Positions 60,501-64,000 of a stretch of 64,000 nt of DNA are shown here, one piece after another. Under the pieces are notes generated by a model, which was not told where the DNA came from, did no database searches, and was given only the letters and a program-made list of their open reading frames with translations. A program made the position numbers and the translations under genes. Every line of letters starts with the position of its first letter. Within the stretch, counting starts at the first letter, position 1. This stretch comes from Musa acuminata AAA Group. Its lineage: Eukaryota; Streptophyta; Magnoliopsida; Zingiberales; Musaceae. The stretch covers positions 10,553,501 to 10,617,500 of the forward strand of contig NC_088327.1 of the NCBI RefSeq assembly GCF_036884655.1, written 5' to 3'.

Positions 60501-63500
60501 ACTACCAAGCAAATTTTGCCTAGAAATTTTAATTCATAATACCAAATGTAGGACCAAATGCAATTTTTGCCAAGGTAATTGTTCCTTTGACCAACATAAT
60601 CATGGAAAGATATGGAAGAAACACTGAGAAAACCAACACATTGTAGATCATCACTATTCAACATGATCTACAGAAAGTTGTACTGTAAAATCATAGAAGC
60701 TCAAAGAACAACAGTGGTTATATCAGTAGTTAAATCTGCACAATCTGTCAGTTATAAAAGACTCAAGAATAACTAAAAATTCAAAGGCCACTAGAATGAA
60801 CCTGGAGGACAAATATGCCATCATCGGCAAGAAGAGATTCACAACAACCAAAGAACTGCTCCATGTATTCATGACCTACTCCTTCAATCATTTCACTATA
60901 TAGAGTGTCAGTCAAGTAATTCGATACATCTCAGATAAAAAGCACACAGTGAATACTACCAAGATATGATTCGGTCATATTTGTTATAATTTGGTAGTTG
61001 GCGATAGTCGATCAGCATGAAGTTAATGTGATCCTGAAAGAGTGAAAGTAGATTTCTTCAATAAGAATAAAATTGAATAAAAAAACTCCATGACCATTTG
61101 TCTATACGATTTTCACAAATAAATAGGAAATGCTCGCCATCATGTTCTTTCTGAAAGCAACTTTTCAAGTTAAATGCAGCAGCAAGTGTTACTACTAAGA
61201 GTTACAGACAGTATTCCCTTCAAACAGCTAGTTTTACAGCTAATTTCAAAGCCTTTGGCATGGTTTCCGTATCAAAAATATCAGCAAGCATTTAACTGGT
61301 CTGATGCAAAAAGTTTTAAGAGTTTCCGCATGCAAGCATCTGTATGTACCTTGTTCCAAGTGCACATCATGGATGCATATATGCACTTAACTGACCAAAA
61401 AAGAATTAAAGAGATTATCTATTTCTCAAAACCCTCAACAAAGATGGTCACGAAGGTCAATAGGCTAAAGCTCTTAGCTTGAATCAGGTACTAGAACAAA
61501 GACATAAAAGAGAACATTTTGTATGAAATATGGGTGTAATGGTGAAAGCTGAATGACATTCTAGATGATTGTGTCAAACCCTGTGAATCATGTCAGTACA
61601 AATCTGCATATCCAACATGTACAATGAATTTCATGCCACTTGATCATGTTGACAAGACTATTTTTAGTAACTGCAGATTCTAAATGTCAACATATAGAAG
61701 ATTTTTGTGTATATAAGAATTTGTAAATTAATATTTCACATGCGATCCATATTGAAGTATATTGTTACAGTTGTTTTTATTTTCCAAGTCCCTTATCTTT
61801 TACAAACTTAATACTCGGATTCTGTCTCCTAACAAATCATATATTGATGAGCGATTGCTCGGGAAAATACCCTCGTTTTGGGTATTTCCCAGATGGTACC
61901 CCTTTTTATAATTCCCAAACAGTCACCTCCTATTTCAAAAATCTCAAAAACACCCCTCAAAAGTTATGTATTTGTCTGCCCAATCCAAAACTTATTTCCC
62001 ACCAACTGTTTACAGTGTTTCGTAGGCTGACTTTTATCCATAAAAAGACTGTTTATTTTCAAAAAAACATTATATAGTATTTTTGTTTTACAAATATTGT
62101 ATAGTGTTTTTGTTTCAAAAACACTATGACATAAATGTTTCGTTTAAAAACACGGTATAATGTTTTTTCTTAAAAGCACAATGATATTTTTTTATAAAAA
62201 TACTACACAGTATTTTTGAACTAGCCTTACAGTGTTTTTGTGGTTAAAAACCAACCCACAAAACACTGTAAATAGTTGGCAGGAAAATTTTTTGATTGAG
62301 TGGAGAAAAATAACAGCTTTTTGAAGGGGCATTTTTGGAACATTAAAAATAGGGAGTGACTGTTTGGGAATTATGAAAAGGGGGCATCATCCGGGAAATA
62401 CCTAAAAAGAGGGTATTTTCACGGATAATCGCCCTATATTGATATCCATACAAAACTTGCAGCTGTGATATTACATGACCAAACATATTGATTAGGCATC
62501 TGTGAAATTGAGTTTCTGGTTCAAAATGCTAAGTACCAAGGAAAAGGTATCCAATGGTTAGTTTGTTCATGTGAAAATATTCAAAGGAATCAAGGACAAT
62601 TGAATGAATGCACTTGTGCAGGCAATACACCTTGGGCATAAGACGACAGAGAACATCTCAGGTGTTTCATGTATGTCTGTACAAAGGAGACAATTAAATG
62701 CTTGTGTTGTCTATACTTGAGCTATACCATGGAAATAATCATTTGGCCAGCCAATCTAGTAGTTAATTTTGGTATCATCAAGATTAAGACAACCAAGATA
62801 TTTTTGATGGTTAAACAACATTTACATTAATAAACTATTAACATAATATGCATAAATATGCAGCCACCAATTTGATTAGCTTGTATAGTGCAATGTGGAT
62901 AAACAAATTAAAGTGAATAAATTAACTAACGCAATACATTCAAATTTCAGAATGAAAATAAATTGAGAGAGTGTAAAAAGATTTTGATTGCAATTGAGAA
63001 CCTTATCGTTATATTTTTTAATGATATTTTCCTTCATAATTTAAACCTTAAGTTCAAAGCAAAATACCTCTAGTCCAGCTTCTTTTGCTCTTCTTTTAGC
63101 ATACTTTAGCTGTTCCTCAGACAAGGTAATTCCTGTGTATCTGCAACCAGTTTGCTTAACAACCTCAATTGCTAAACTTCCCCAACCACAACCAATCTCA
63201 AGAACTTCATGCTTGTCATTGATTTGAGCCTTGACGATAAACAAGGTAGAAAATTTCATAAGAATGAGTAAATGAAAGAAAATAATAGTGGTTCCATAAA
63301 CTTACCTTTTCAATTAAAAGAGAGATTTTCCGTAGTTGGGCAATTTTCAAATCCTCATGCTCTGTCTATAAAATGACATTTGTGAAGAGAATTAGATTCC
63401 ATAAAAAGCCACTATTGCAATAACAATGCATTAACAAAAGCATTAAAATAACAAACTACCAATGACAGTTCTGGACCTTGAAAATTGCAGAGGAATATGT

Positions 63501-64000
63501 CATTGTCTCATCCAAAAATAGAGAGAAGAAGTCATTACTCTGTATACATGGAAAAGTTAATTTCAGTTACAAACCAGAAAGACGACAGATGGATTATATA
63601 AGCAAATCTTATACAGCAATCATCATCATCATATACATTTGATACCACAAGACATTTTACAAATGATAATCACAAGAACATGAGTTCTCTGAAGCTAAAG
63701 GTGATGAAAAATGAAAAATGAAGTACCCCTTAGGTTACATGGGTCTTATATTCCCAAATTTGAAAGATAGACCACTGACAATTATAATAATTTCCAGAAA
63801 AAAATTTGCATTCACAAATTGCCAATTTTGATTTACTAAATTGTTGCTTTTAAAAAATTGTGTCATTCAAATTCACAAAAAAGAAAATTCAGGTTTTATC
63901 ATATAATGTAATATTACTATTTCCATATCGAAGTTGTACCTTTTCTTTTGAATATTCTTATGTCACGGCTACATCCCATATCAAAATCCAAGTTTGTAAT
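57569..64000 (-). CDS. CFA-2: Second cyclopropane-fatty-acid synthase (CFA-2), C-terminal exons, partial
   Basis: Nine 3' exons matching CFA-1 one for one, 5' to 3': 63477-63539, 63306-63365, 63068-63229, 60960-61033, 60802-60895, 58665-58801, 58455-58535, 57795-57900 and 57569-57643. They have the same phases and no stops. They cover FFSLFLDETMTYSSAIFK, the SAM site VLEIGCGWGSLAIEV, TGITLSEEQLKYAKRRAKEAG, DYRQLPNYNKYDRIIS, CEMIEGVGHEYMEQFFGCC, the FISIPDERYDEYRRSSDF exon and WEYYFMYCAAGFKSCTLANYQ, ending SIPATCC. Differences from CFA-1 include RNNIF for RNNFF, LANYQ for LGDYQ and a Cys instead of Arg at the end. The rest of the gene, including the FAD domain, lies outside the window. This copy may be the working one, since CFA-1 seems to lack an exon. 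Confidence 0.9.
61849..62434. mobile_element. Foldback MULE-type element in CFA-2 intron
   Basis: Paralogous copy of the element at 36502-37084, 586 bp, with identical 9-bp flanks TATATTGAT at 61840-61848 and 62435-62443. The same position in both genes shows that it was there before the duplication. Confidence 0.9.

Larger units (their letters stand above)
57309..64000. repeat. Segmental duplication, copy 2 (CFA-2 3' half)
   Basis: Paralogue of 31495-38640. It lacks the GGTAC-rich element and the microsatellite expansion, and keeps the foldback element with identical 9-bp target repeats. It continues past the window end. Confidence 0.95.

Overview
This is a window of a plant nuclear genome. 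It holds long genes with many GT-AG introns, AT-rich spacers, LTR-retrotransposon debris and recognisable plant families (GCN1, SUVR-type SET methyltransferase, class-B acid phosphatase, plant two-domain cyclopropane-fatty-acid synthase, CER1/GL1 wax gene). A monocot is my best guess, but that is inference. There is no bacterial-type feature. I assembled the exon structures by hand from splice sites, reading phase and known family sequence.

Layout. 1-3.5 kb (-): 5' end of GCN1, first two exons only. 3.8-4.6 kb: LTR-like GC-rich block. 4.6-9.3 kb (-): decayed Ty1-copia element. 9.3-11 kb: empty AT-rich DNA. 11-15.2 kb (+): small unidentified basic protein gene. 15.9-16.1 kb: short GGTAC-rich transposon with a 10-bp target duplication. 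16.6-25.2 kb (+): complete nine-exon SUVR histone methyltransferase gene, with a tandemly duplicated leader, a duplicated splice acceptor and an antisense LINE fragment in an intron. 26.3-26.7 kb: doubtful small ORF. 28.2-28.9 kb: LTR fragment. 29.4-30.5 kb (+): three-exon acid phosphatase. 32.0-48.5 kb (-): cyclopropane-fatty-acid synthase (CFA-1), 22 exons found, with one internal exon apparently missing. 49.5-51.5 kb (-): CER1-like wax pseudogene. 52.4-56.1 kb: two arrays of a ~29-bp satellite, each followed by the same 0.4-kb spacer. 56.5-56.8 kb: chimeric scar joining a copy of the CFA upstream region to a piece of acid phosphatase exon 2. 57.3-64 kb (-): 3' half of a second CFA gene (CFA-2), running off the window.

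The main theme is local duplication. The acid phosphatase/CFA block has been copied, and the two CFA copies share introns, old transposons and exon structure over about 6.7 kb. Comparing them dates events: a foldback MULE-type element is in both copies and so predates the duplication. The GGTAC-rich element is only in CFA-1, and CFA-2 shows the empty site. I did not find a multi-gene system of a new kind. The most unusual items are the GGTAC element family, the satellite/spacer higher-order array, and the duplicated gene with a lost exon.
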